Positions 49,201 through 57,372 of a DNA stretch of 64,000 bases are shown one piece after another. Both the position numbers and the translations under genes were made by a program. Below the pieces are notes generated by a model. That model saw only the letters and a list, made by a program, of their open reading frames with translations, did not search any database and was not told the DNA's origin. This DNA comes from Semisulcospira habei (taxonomy: Eukaryota > Mollusca > Gastropoda > Semisulcospiridae). Position 1 is the stretch's first letter, and each line of letters opens with the position of its first letter. The stretch covers positions 52,221,960-52,285,959 of the forward strand of contig BTPG01000004.1 of assembly GCA_036245525.1 (NCBI GenBank), read 5' to 3'.

Positions 49201-49921
49201 CCGTCTCCCTGACCATTCCTCTGTATTTAGTGCAGAACTGCAGGCCATTCTGCTAGCACTCAAGCATGCCTATCAGTCTCGGGAAAGGAACTTCCTGATT
49301 CTGTCTGACTCTCTTTCTGCCCTGCAGGCCCTTCAGGGCGCGGGAACAGACCATCCACTGCTGGTGCAGATTAGAGAGCTCTACGCGGACTTGATGAAGG
49401 AATATTATGACATCATTTTTATTTGGGTCCCAGGCCATGTGGGCATCGAAGGCAACAGAATCGCAGATTCTGCTGCCAACAGTGCCCGCAGTGACCCTGT
49501 CCCTGACACACAGACTGTCTATAGTGATTTTAAACCTGTTATTAGTGCGTACATAGCCCGCGAATGGCAGTCCGAGTGGGACAAAGAGGAAGGGAACAAG
49601 CTTCATGAAGCTCTTCCTAAGTTGTCTGACAGTCTACCTTTCCGCTGCGGCAGCCGCCGTGAGGAGACTGTCCTTGCTCGGCTCCACATCGGGCACACAT
49701 ATGTTACGCACTCTTACTTACTTAAACAGGATGAGCGTCCATGGTGTTTTGCCTGTGATGAGCAGTTTTCTGTTCGACACTTTTTGCTGTATTGTGCTGA
49801 CCTAATTGACACCAGATATAAACACTTCACAGCAGACTCCTTGAAGGTTTTGTTCCGGGATGTTCCCCCGGACAAAATCTTCAATTTTTTGAGAGAATGC
49901 AATATTTTTAACAAGATCTGA
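46229..49921 (+). CDS. LINE ORF2: endonuclease / reverse transcriptase / RNase H polyprotein
   Basis: 1230 residues, uninterrupted. APE-type endonuclease at about 1-215: LLQWNCRG, SLQETYL, LMGDFNGHAHLWG and GSDHFPV. Reverse transcriptase at about 470-760: FFDLEKAYDTTW near 575, GVPQGSILSPVLF, and the active site as FVDD near 667 instead of the common YADD. RNase H at about 960-1085: LYTDGSKSEDG, SAELQAILLAL, LSDSLSALQAL, and VPGHVGIEGNRIADSAA. A Cys/His cluster near the end (CFACDEQFSVRHFLLYC) is usual in this group. ORF1 knuckles with RNase H place it in the I superfamily (I/Nimb/Outcast-like); the exact clade needs a tree. It nicks target DNA and reverse-transcribes its RNA there. It may be active. 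Confidence 0.93.
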   Translation: MDSLLQWNCRGFRANFEELRLLVKLYNPSVISLQETYLKTSDPVSFNGFNVIHKGSDSERRSGGAALLISSQILCSPVSIDTCLQAVAARVTLKKTITICSIYLPPSLRVCSNDIFHLVDQLPPPFILMGDFNGHAHLWGSDHYDGRGQMLEDVFSQLNLCVFNDGSPTYSNSGSGSSSVLDLTVCDPSLMLDFDWKVHDDLCGSDHFPVVLSSVSCEEDSPVGRWNLKKANWSLFASLCQSRLTEEVVMSAEEPVSCFTSILLEVAGETIPRTSTSLPRKPRVPWFNEECRKAQTMRKSAQRRAFRNPSQANILTFKRQRAKARYIFKRERRASWRRFVSSLSSRTPSQKVWKAVRRIRGRGGSASVGHLRDGASLVTDKKAVANLLASTIAHNSSTEHYSPFFHREKEKRESCACDFISDNLEDYNAPFTFSELQQAMQKCTDSAAGLDTIHYQLITHLPEDSLLVLLKAFNHIWITGHFPPSWRQAVVVPIPKPGKDPSDPGNYRPIVLTSCLCKTMERLVNARLVWHLESQGLITDLQCGFRRFRSTTDHLVRFESFIRDAFVNKQHVYAIFFDLEKAYDTTWKHGIMSDLSDMGFKGHLPVFIHNFLSNRSFHVRVGSTLSDSFEQEMGVPQGSILSPVLFSIKINNIVKAVKDDSECSLFVDDFALCARGRGLASLERRLQLCVDRIQGWVSLNGFRFSPSKTVCVHFTNQTKFFPEPSLSIAGVPIKVAEEAKFLGVIFDKRLTFCNHVNYLRTSCRKALDILRVVGRTDWGADRIVLLRLYRALVRSKLDYGSVVYGSASKSVLQRLNTIHHQGLRICLGAFRTSPVPSLYAEAGEPSLRLRRIRLMLSYVLKLKAHPENPAYDCVFNPSFAEIYDAHPGAVRPLSFRVRPHLQAAGVDLDKVSESLQHVTPPWLLPVPDILLDLTAHKKDCTPPAIYQQSLNELLSIFPGYCRLYTDGSKSEDGRVAAAAVSSRHPRRPFKLRLPDHSSVFSAELQAILLALKHAYQSRERNFLILSDSLSALQALQGAGTDHPLLVQIRELYADLMKEYYDIIFIWVPGHVGIEGNRIADSAANSARSDPVPDTQTVYSDFKPVISAYIAREWQSEWDKEEGNKLHEALPKLSDSLPFRCGSRREETVLARLHIGHTYVTHSYLLKQDERPWCFACDEQFSVRHFLLYCADLIDTRYKHFTADSLKVLFRDVPPDKIFNFLRECNIFNKI

Positions 49922-50143
49922 GCATTCATAGACTATGTGAATTTTTTTATTTGCCCTTTTTGAGAGTCTGTAGACGTTTCTTTTCCAGACATGTGCGACA
50001 TTTTAGCCTGAGATTTTTAATCTATATTTACATCTTGTCTTAAGACCTTGCTTTTAGTCTGGCTGACCAGATTTTTACCCATCCCGCCGTGAGATGGCCT
50101 TAGTCGCCTGCTCGGCGTTAAACCCAAATAACTAACTAACTAA

Positions 50144-50159
50144 GTGTACCGCATCGGGC
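50144..50159 (+). repeat. LINE target-site duplication, right
   Basis: 16 bp, identical to 44098-44113, directly after the TAACTAACTAA tail. Confidence 0.9.
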
Positions 50160-50505
50160 ATATGCAAACACACAAACATAAAAAGGACTTGCACGAACTT
50201 TTCTATTTCGGACCCGCTTCGGATTCGGACTTTGGCGCGTATCGGATTCGTGTTTATAGGTCGCCCGCCGCCTTTAGCTACGGTTCCATAAGCACGAATC
50301 TGATACGAATTCGATCCAAACCCGATGCGGTGACGCAATTTTTCTTGAAAAATTGCATCATTTTCGTTCGAAGAAGGATGCGAATTCGTGTACCGCATCG
50401 GGCATAATTATGCAAACACACAAACATGAAAAGGACTTGCACGAACTTTTCTATTTCGGACCCGCTTCGGATCCGGACTTTGGCGCGTATCGGATTCGTG
50501 GGGTG
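50144..50505. repeat. Family I repeats, continuation after LINE
   Basis: Completes the copy broken at 44113, then a second copy (CGGTTCCATAAGCACGAATC ... GGCGCGTATCGGATTCGTG). Confidence 0.75.
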
Positions 50506-50601
50506 AGAGATGTCGTATGTATTCGGACCGCTAAGAGGACAATCCATGGGCTGTGTTTTCTGAGATCCCCATCCTTCGAAGTAAAATGGGCGTAAAGAGT
50601 T

Positions 50602-50672
50602 TGGACTCCTGAGGATCTAAACCTCTTGCAGCTGGGTGGTGTTCGTTGTTTATCGGCAGCGAAAGGGTTGAT
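50602..50672. mobile_element. Family A right part with outer end
   Basis: CTGAGGATCTAAACCTCTTG, GGGTGGTGTTCG and TCGGCAGCGAAAGGGTTGA. Confidence 0.5.
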
Positions 50673-50724
50673 TGCTTACCCAGTTTCACCCCGTGATTTA
50701 CAGTGGTTCAATTCAACGTGTAGT

Positions 50725-50938
50725 TTAACTCATTCTACCCCAAGACCAAAATCCACAAATTCTGAAGCTGTCCGCTGAACGACTGTACTACAATTCTAGA
50801 GACAGATCGAGCATGATAGTTCAAGGGTGGTGCCAGAGTAGCTTGGCGCCTATGGGCGCCAAGCTACTCTGGCACCACCCTTGAACTATCATGCTCGATC
50901 CATGTCTTGCCGTGGTGTGTCGGGGCTGAATGAGTTAA
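50725..50938. mobile_element. Family B element, full length
   Basis: TTAACTCATTCTACCCC at the left, CGGGGCTGAATGAGTTAA at the right; a hairpin of about 96 bp at 50805-50900 (GATCGAGCATGATAGTTCAA and complement). It lies just upstream of predicted exon 4. Confidence 0.8.
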
Positions 50939-50976
50939 TCCTTGAATCGCTGATCGACTTTATAATTTTCTTTCAG

Positions 50977-51107
50977 CTGGAGGTGACTCTAGAGGCGTGG
51001 ATATTTTCATCATCGTCGGACTTGTCACTTCCGCCACCGTCCTTGCCAGCGTCGCTGTCGTCGGCTTTCTTATCAACAGAAAGAAGCGTGGACGAACGTC
51101 TACCTAG
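50977..51107 (+). CDS. Predicted terminal exon 4 (transmembrane helix and short basic tail)
   Basis: The acceptor TAATTTTCTTTCAG opens a phase-1 frame reading AGGDSRG, then about 26 uncharged, mostly hydrophobic residues (VDIFIIVGLVTSATVLASVA and on to GFLI), then NRKKRGRTST and TAG. A hydrophobic helix followed at once by RKKRGR is the usual stop-transfer arrangement of a type I membrane protein. The other two frames give no such pattern. The total model is about 115 residues from the ATG at 29379. It is unclear whether the N-terminal hydrophobic segment is cleaved, so one- or two-pass topology remains open. The downstream sequence holds a family A remnant with a long G tract; no clear AATAAA was seen nearby. 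No homologue recognised. Confidence 0.5.
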
Positions 51108-51142
51108 TCCTGGTACCCATAGACAACACGCTGCATGTGCGT

Positions 51143-51238
51143 GACGGCGGGGGGGGGGGGGGGGGGGGGGGGGCTGATGAGGATTTATGTCTCTTGCAGA
51201 TGGGTGGTGTTCGCCTTGCCCCGGCAGTTAAAGGGTTA
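51143..51238. mobile_element. Family A right part with long G tract
   Basis: About 25 consecutive G, then CTGATGAGGATTTATGTCTC and the end CGGCAGTTAAAGGGTTAA. Located in the presumed 3' UTR of the predicted gene. Confidence 0.55.
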
Positions 51239-51281
51239 ATCACTTCTTGATGATAAAACAGATTGTGGTCATGTGGTGGGT

Positions 51282-51300
51282 TTTGTGTGTATGTGTGTGT

Positions 51301-51370
<70 letters not shown>
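51282..51370. repeat. (GT)n microsatellite
   Basis: About 44 units. Confidence 0.97.
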
Positions 51371-51371
<1 letters not shown>

Positions 51372-51573
51372 GTTTTTTGTTGTTATTTTGTGTTTTGTCT
51401 GTCGGGGGTGGGGGAGGGTGGGGGGTGAGTGGAGGGCCAGAAGATGGATGAGATACTGAGCAGTGTGTGATTTTTTTTAAATTTTTTTTTACACCATTGT
51501 CATAATGTGGCTGAAACCGTACGCGCGCATGTGATCCCAACGAAAGAAAATTTGTCGGCCAGACTGACACAAA

Positions 51574-51632
51574 GTTTTTGAATTGAATTGAATTGAATTG
51601 AATTGAATTGAATTGAATTGAATTGAATTGAA
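51574..51632. repeat. (GAATT)n pentanucleotide repeat
   Basis: About 11 units of TTGAA. Confidence 0.97.
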
Positions 51633-51814
51633 ATGACAGTGCGGTTACTCGTCGAAAAACAACTCGCCGAATGCGACAACGATGAGAAAAATTCGCCAAA
51701 ACATTGTTGTTTTCCGTATGATTGTAAGATTGGTGATTTAAGATTGATTGATTTCCTCTTCTTCTTCGTCTTCTCCTTTATTATATTATTTATTGTATTA
51801 ATTGTATTAATTAC

Positions 51815-52024
51815 ATTATATTACATTACATTATATTATATTATATTATATTATATTATATTATATTATATTATATTATATTATATTATATTATATTATA
51901 TTATATTATATTATATTAATTGTATTGATTGTATTACATTACATTATATATTATATTATATTATATTATATTATATTATATTATATTATATTATATTATA
52001 TTATATTATATTATATTATATTAT
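51815..52024. repeat. (TTATA)n pentanucleotide repeat
   Basis: Long ATTAT/TTATA array broken once near 51917-51948. Confidence 0.97.
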
Positions 52025-52306
52025 CACACTCTGCCCCAGGACCCAAATCCCAAATGTTGAAGCCGTGAGATGGCCTAAGTCGCCTGCTCGGCGTTAACCG
52101 CAACTAACTAACTAACTAGCTCAAATGTTGAAGTTGCCCTCTGAAGGACTGTATTACAATTTTACAGCCAGATCGAGCATGATAGTTCAAGGGTAGTGCC
52201 AGAATAGCTTGGCGCCTATGGGCGCCAAGCTATTCTGGCACCACCCTTGAACTATCATGCTCGATCCATGTCTTGCTGTGGTGTGTCGGGGCTGAATAGG
52301 TTATTA
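52021..52306. mobile_element. Family B element interrupted by a LINE 3' end
   Basis: The left part is split at 52063-52121 by the 59-bp LINE fragment. The core is complete: GATCGAGCATGATAGTTCAA ... CTATGGGCGCC ... ATCATGCTCGATC. Confidence 0.72.
52063..52121 (+). mobile_element. Ultra-short LINE 3'-end insertion (59 bp) with target duplication
   Basis: Matches the 3' end of the LINE at 44-50 kb (CCGTGAGATGGCC ... CTCGGCGTTAA) and ends in CTAACTAACTAACTAGCT. The duplication CAAATGTTGAAG is at 52051-52062 and 52122-52133. It interrupts a family B hairpin element. Confidence 0.8.
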
Positions 52307-52382
52307 TTATCGTTTGTTTTGGCTGTTGTGTGATAGGCAGCGACAGCCTTGTGGACACTGACAGATGGTACTGTTCGTTGTT

Positions 52383-52605
52383 GCAAGAAATGAGTTATTT
52401 AGTTATAAGGTGAGGTTACGCTTAAGAGCAAGAAATGAGTTATTTAGTTATAAGGTGAGGTTACGCTTAAGAGCAAGAAATGAGTTATTTAGTTATACGG
52501 TGAGGTTACGCTTAAGGGCAAGAAATGAGTTATTTAGTTATACAGTGAGGTTACGCTTAAGAGCAAGAAATGAGTTATTTAGTTATACGGTGAGGTTACA
52601 CTTAA
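52383..52605. repeat. 45-bp tandem repeat, 5 units
   Basis: Unit starts GCAAGAAATGAGTTATTTAG and includes GTGAGGTTACGCTTAAG, the left terminus of the adjoining foldback. The period is divisible by 3, so it stays open as a repeat of RNELFSYKVRLRLRA; there is no sign that it is translated. Confidence 0.93.
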
Positions 52606-52848
52606 GCCGAACGACTTCCAACAACTAACGAGAGCGAAGTCAGGGCGAATAACTCTTAACAAAAGCACAGACAACACTCCAAACATCTCCAAGGGGTATA
52701 GATCATCATGAGCAAGGAGGGCATTTGAGGATCTATGCCTCTTGGAGATGTTCGGAGTGTTGTCTTTTTGTGTGGTGCACTCTGGTTATTCGCCGTGACT
52801 TGGCTCTCGTTCGTTGACGAGAATCGTTCGGCGTAAACGTAACCTCAC
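52590..52848. mobile_element. Foldback element F, copy 2, with nested family A core
   Basis: Outer arms GTGAGGTTACACTTAAGCCG and GGCGTAAACGTAACCTCAC; inner arms CAACACTCCAAACATCTCCA and TGGAGATGTTCGGAGTGTTG; centre is a family A core. The five 45-bp tandem units next to it repeat its left end. Confidence 0.75.
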
Positions 52849-53141
52849 TATTATTTGAATAAAACGAAACTTGCGTAAGAAATACACTGTATAGCTTGGA
52901 ATTGTGTGAAGAAAATAACTGCACTTCTGCCGAATGATTCTTTGTATGACTCGTTTCGAAGCACACACACACACACAAACAAAACAAAACAAAAACAAAT
53001 AAAAGAAAGAAAGATAAGAAATCATTTAAAGACAAAACCAGATTTTGGAAAGAAAAAAGTTGTTAGTTTTCATTTTGACTGATAACCTGTGTATGAAATA
53101 CGTCCCGGATGCTCGAATCTATACCATAAGTGGACAGAGTT

Positions 53142-53327
53142 GTGAGGTTTCGTTTGAAACAAACGACTCACAACAACGAACGGTAGCGAAATCACCGCAG
53201 ACAGACACCACTCCAAACATCTGAAGATGTCTGGAGTGTTTTCTATGCTTACGGAACAATCTGGTTATCGGTCGTGATTTCGCTAAAGTTCATTGTTGGG
53301 AGTCGTTCGCTTCAAACGATACCTCAG
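53142..53327. mobile_element. Foldback element F, copy 3, without family A core
   Basis: GTGAGGTTTCGTTTGAAACA versus TTCAAACGATACCTCA outside, CACTCCAAACATCT/GAAGATGTCTGGAGTG inside, with almost no loop. The family A core is absent here. Confidence 0.75.
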
Positions 53328-53422
53328 TAGTAAATGTAAGCCCAAACGGACAGAATTATTCCCCGATAAATTATTGTCGTTTGACGTGTAGTCACGGCGC
53401 CGATTTGCTTTCGACAACTTTT

Positions 53423-53753
53423 CAGGGGCGGATTAGTTACCCCGGGGGGGGGGGGGGGGGGGGGGGCGGGGGCGGGGTTCCGACTTCAACCTGATACAAA
53501 AGGCCCCCCCAACGCTAGACTTTGCTTCCAGTGACCGAAAAATTGGAAATGGGGGGGGGGGGGGGAGTGAGGCGGTGCGTGCGTCTTAAGACTCTCACCA
53601 TTTGCCCAATATCAAACAGGGGGGGGGGGGGGGGGTCCAAACACCCCAAAAATGGACTCTGTTATAGCATTTTTAAGAATTTTGAGTCGGGTGGGGGGGG
53701 GGGGGTCTGAATCCCCTGTAACCACCACCCCCTCCCCCCTCGATCCGCCCCTG
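53423..53753. mobile_element. Short hAT-like nonautonomous element with G tracts
   Basis: Termini CAGGGGCGGAT and ATCCGCCCCTG are inverted repeats. ACTTTT flanks both ends (53417-53422, 53754-53759). The interior contains four G tracts of 12 or more bases. Confidence 0.55.
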
Positions 53754-53814
53754 ACTTTTCGTTCGACCCGTCGACGTTGAACGAGTTGTCGGACACCCGG
53801 ATTTCAATAGTTGC

Positions 53815-53862
53815 TTAACTCATTGGAGACGTGCCGCAATCGGTGCGTCTCCAGTGAGTCAA
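53815..53862. repeat. Miniature hairpin with family B-like terminus
   Basis: TTAACTCATTGGAGACG and CGTCTCCAGTGAGTCAA flank a 14-bp loop. Confidence 0.6.
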
Positions 53863-53864
53863 CC

Positions 53865-54023
53865 TTAACCCGTTCAGTGCCAGTTTGACGCAGACTGTGT
53901 TTGTATAATCTCCGTGAACTGAAGACCAAAACAAGCCCTAGCTGTCCCTGGAACATGGATTCCAAGTGGTGTCAGCAAGAGGCATAGATCTTCATCAGCC
54001 CTAACCCCGGGGGGGGGGGGGGG
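53865..54023. mobile_element. Family A left part with outer end and G tract
   Basis: TTAACCCGTTCAGTGCCAG, then GCAAGAGGCATAGATCTTCA and a G run of about 15. Confidence 0.55.
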
Positions 54024-54114
54024 TTCAAGGGCTCTAAAACCGAGGCCCCGAATTCAACCGCCAAGAATCCTTGAATAAATCCAGACCAAAAAGGTGACTG
54101 CCAAGCGTGTAATA

Positions 54115-54340
54115 TGCAAAGAAGTACCCAACGGAGAAAGAAACACGCTTAGAAAAGACGGGTACAACACAATTTATTAATATTTCGGGTAAATACCCTT
54201 TGTCAAAATAGACAAACAAACAAACATATGTTTGTTTGTTTGTCTATTTTGACAAAGGGTATTTACCCGAAATATTAATAAATTGTGTTGTACCCGTCTT
54301 TTCTAAGCGTGTTTCTTTCTCCGTTGGGTACTTCTTTGCA
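54115..54340. repeat. Perfect 226-bp palindrome (element G foldback)
   Basis: Two 113-bp arms meet at CATATG (centre 54227/54228) with no spacer and no mismatch by eye. The left arm continues outward (54030-54114) with sequence matching the single-arm copy at 15.3 kb. It may be a true foldback or an assembly artefact. Confidence 0.9.
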
Positions 54341-54994
54341 AGAATCCTTGACTTACCGGATAATCTGTTGGTGACGCATAAAATATTTTGGATCTTCACA
54401 CTATCGGAACGCCTCAGTTACCTTTAGATATCCTGGCGGACAATACCAGTTGAGCGGATCCGTTGCTTGTTTTCGTCGTTAGGCCGGAACAAAATCGCCA
54501 TTGCTGAACACGTGATGCTTTGATCTCCGCTGCAAATTTGTCTTGGTATAAGTATTAGCTGGTCGTGCAGAATTACTTAGTATTTTTCCTTTTCTTCCGG
54601 TAAGGAGCCTCCTCAAGAATCATATCTACTTTAAGGATGAGGGCGTCCAAGAAATTGTCAAATACAAGAATATGACGTCATCTTGCTTTCGAGTGACGTA
54701 GATATTTGCTTGTTACTATCAATATATACGAATGACGTGGAATCTATTTATCCCAAATTCTTCAATTTTTGTGGATAAAATGGCGGGAGGTCTGAAATCT
54801 TTCACATCGCAATAGCTGACAGTGGCTTGTGCATTGATTAGAACCTTCTACATGAGATTATGTTAGCATGGGAGCTCCAGGTAGGTCGCTTTTCTGGTTC
54901 CTTTTTTAATATTTCTTTCGTTCAGCGCCGCGACACGACCCCTACACGCTTTGAACATGGCAGGGACTCAAAGCGCTGTTCCTTGGTATGCGCT

Positions 54995-55055
54995 TGATCT
55001 ACGAGCTACATGAGCCTCCGCAACTGCGGGGGCTCATGGATCTATACCTCTTGCA
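54995..55055. mobile_element. Family A core, asymmetric
   Basis: ATGAGCCTCCGCAACTGCGG + GGGCTCATGGATCTATACCT; left arm shortened. Confidence 0.6.
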
Positions 55056-55205
55056 GTTGGGTGGTGTACTACTTTTCTGAACAGGCTAACCTAGCCCAAA
55101 ACCTACACGTAAAATAGTACGACATGACGAAGTGTCTACAAAAATTGGCAATACTTCACATAATCGTTCGATTTACGTCACTTCGAGTCATGGAGGTAGT
55201 CCTGC

Positions 55206-55229
55206 TTAACTCATTCTCGAATGAGTTAA
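55206..55229. repeat. Family B termini joined without core
   Basis: TTAACTCATTCT directly followed by CGAATGAGTTAA: two terminal inverted repeats with nothing between them. Confidence 0.6.
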
Positions 55230-55513
55230 GGGACCTGTTTACTACGCTAAACAAACGGCGTATAGGCATGATCGCCGGCAAGACACTTTTCGGGAGACTT
55301 ATCTTTTCATACACGAAAACACTGATTGGGTCGCGTTCACGGGTCATCACCTCGGTAACTGATCGTGAACAATAACACTGGGGCAGCCCTAGAAATAAAA
55401 TTAGCGTCATCGTATGCACATGATAGGGGTCTCAATGTTTACAGTTGCGCGACAGTCATGGCCTCCCACTTTATCTCCTGTCGAAATAACCCCCTACCCA
55501 AACCACCTCCATC

Positions 55514-55580
55514 TGCAAGAGGCACAGATTCTCATGCGCCCATGCGGTCGCTGGGGCTCATAAGAAGCTGTGCCTCTTGT
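55514..55580. mobile_element. Family A core
   Basis: GCAAGAGGCACAGATTCTCA ... ATAAGAAGCTGTGCCTCTTG. Confidence 0.65.
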
Positions 55581-55930
55581 TCACAAAGACGTAGCTTCAT
55601 CAACCTCTCAAAGTGTGGATGTTTTAGGGAGTTGAGCGTCCGACTGCCTACACAAAGGGCCGAAACTGAAGCCAACAAAGACATCGCAATCCCGCGGTAA
55701 GGGAAAACAAACACGGCGGCACACTTCCAAAGCCTCAGGAGTTATCCGCTCCCACCCCTGCACGTGCTGACCTCCTCCACGGCAAGACGTGCATGATAGG
55801 GTTGTGTAGGAGGCAGATCCCGTTCATCGAACAGTTTTCAATGTATCCAGTTGCAAGTTTCCGTTCCCTCGTTACCTAGAGCAAAAACGTAAGAAAACCC
55901 AAACGGCTGAAAACAAATATTCTAACGAGC

Positions 55931-55977
55931 GCGCCCCTGCGTGCGCAGGACCTCTTGAGGGTCTATGTACCTTGCAG
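55931..55977. mobile_element. Family A right half, diverged
   Basis: GACCTCTTGAGGGTCTATGT then ACCTTGCAG. Confidence 0.4.
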
Positions 55978-56032
55978 ATGGAAGGGTCTAGTTGCTTTTC
56001 TATCCATTGACACGGCTCTGGACCCGTAAGCC

Positions 56033-56084
56033 GCCGTGAGATGGTCTTAGTTGCCTGCTCGGCGTTAAACCCAAATAACTAACT
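56033..56084 (+). mobile_element. Ultra-short LINE 3'-end insertion (52 bp) with target duplication
   Basis: GCCGTGAGATGGTC ... CTCGGCGTTAAACCC ... AACTAACT, the terminus of the same LINE lineage. The exact 13-bp duplication GGACCCGTAAGCC is at 56020-56032 and 56085-56097. Confidence 0.85.
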
Positions 56085-56197
56085 GGACCCGTAAGCCTTC
56101 CAGCGTTTGAGCATCAGAGATGTAACCAAAGTGTGGCCAAGAGGCTTCGTAATGTACGCTTGCATGAGATCTTAGATATGATAGCTTGCAGTCAATG

Positions 56198-56265
56198 TGT
56201 GTTGCTCTGTGATTTTGGACCATACGGCCGGAGGCCTTAAAGTCCAAAATCAAAGAGCAACACAC
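56198..56265. mobile_element. Family D hairpin
   Basis: GTGTTGCTCTGTGATTTTGG / CCAAAATCAAAGAGCAACAC; shares the TGTGATTTTGGACC arm with 10023. Confidence 0.72.
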
Positions 56266-56624
56266 AATGCTTCACACGGGCTGCAAAGTCTCGCGACAAT
56301 TTATATTTCTTCCAGAACACAGAGGAGGACTGTTTCGCGGTTTCTTCATATAGGGTTTCTGCACGTGCGAGGCCCTAGTAGCGCGTGGACTGCGCGTGCA
56401 GATGGGGCTGGTCGGACCAATAAAAACAGGAGTTGAGGTCCATTGTGCATCTGGACGGCCCATATCAAGCTGGCACGTTACAGGGTCCGCTTAGTCCACG
56501 GTTTGTTTGTTTGTTCGCTTCTTTGTTTCGTCGTGCACTAATGTCATTATGCTCAAACGTTTGTCTTCCTCTGCTCCGGAAGGACCAGATCAGACGCGGT
56601 AAAACCTGAGAAAGCATATCCAGG

Positions 56625-56908
56625 AAAGACTGAGCGTCGGAGCACGAGAGCGAAGGAAATCGCCGGGTCGTGAGTTCGAATCCCCGTCCCGGCCCCGGTA
56701 GCTGGACTCGCAATCCAGGGGGAAAAGACTGGCTTGTTCAATAGCATGTTCGTTGAAAGGTAGATCAAAGTGGCACAGTTGGAGTGCGCCTGAGTTGATC
56801 AGTGTTCAAGTTGTACTCCATAAATAATAGATTTCCCTTCCCCCATAACCCGCCCGTCAGGGCCGTCCATTATCACTTCGGAGCCGTGGACGTTAAACCA
56901 CGAAGTAA
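56625..56908 (+). mobile_element. tRNA-derived SINE, 5' truncated
   Basis: Same family as the SINE at 58.7 kb: GAGTTCGAATCCCCGTCCC B box, the same body and GTGGACGTTAAACCACGAAG end. The A-box region is replaced by unrelated sequence. Confidence 0.7.
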
Positions 56909-57372
56909 TCATGTCCAGGAACAGAGACATGGCACCACACATGCAGTCAATCGCCACCGGAGCAGAGGTATGGGAGAAAGGCAGCGGACATTGGCCAGAC
57001 TTGAATTGTCATGAGAGATCCATACCGAAGCAAACCAGTATTGGAACGACTGGAATGGAAAGGAAGACTCAGGGAAGACTTCTGTTGGGTGGAGTGGAGG
57101 ACGTATGGGCCTCTCCGAGCGTACAAATCCCATTGTGACCGAACTGAACTGAACGTGGTCGGTCGTTTGGTTCGCTGGTCGTTTAGTCAACCTTTTGGTC
57201 TGGTACTTTCCCCTCATTATTTTGTTTACATTTTTTGTCGCTATATTGATAGGGGGAAAATATGTTCGAATGTCTGGAAGCTGCTTCCCCAGCCACAAGA
57301 AAATTAGCCTGCAGAAGTGAAACGGGCTGAAAGAAACGACTACTCTGACAACGAATTAAAAAGGCGTGTAAC

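Larger units (their letters stand above)
44114..50143 (+). mobile_element. Complete I-superfamily-like LINE with target-site duplications
   Basis: About 6.0 kb with two intact ORFs and a (TAAC)n-type 3' tail. Exact 16-bp duplications, GTGTACCGCATCGGGC, occur at 44098-44113 and 50144-50159. It is inserted into a family I palindromic repeat, whose halves continue on both sides. The 5' UTR of about 670 bp holds a short hairpin (GTCCGCTCAGTCCC ... GGGCTAGCGGAC). Identical duplications and intact ORFs indicate a recent insertion. Confidence 0.9.
54341..56019. other. Unassigned sequence with family A copies
   Basis: No exon-like segment found. Confidence 0.35.

Noticed and set aside
51633..52097. 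154-residue Tyr/Ile-rich ORF
   Set aside because: Translation of the (TTATA)n array.
52365..52628. 15-residue repeat protein RNELFSYKVRLRLRA
   Set aside because: Stays open only because the 45-bp period is divisible by three; no start context, and it overlaps a transposon end.
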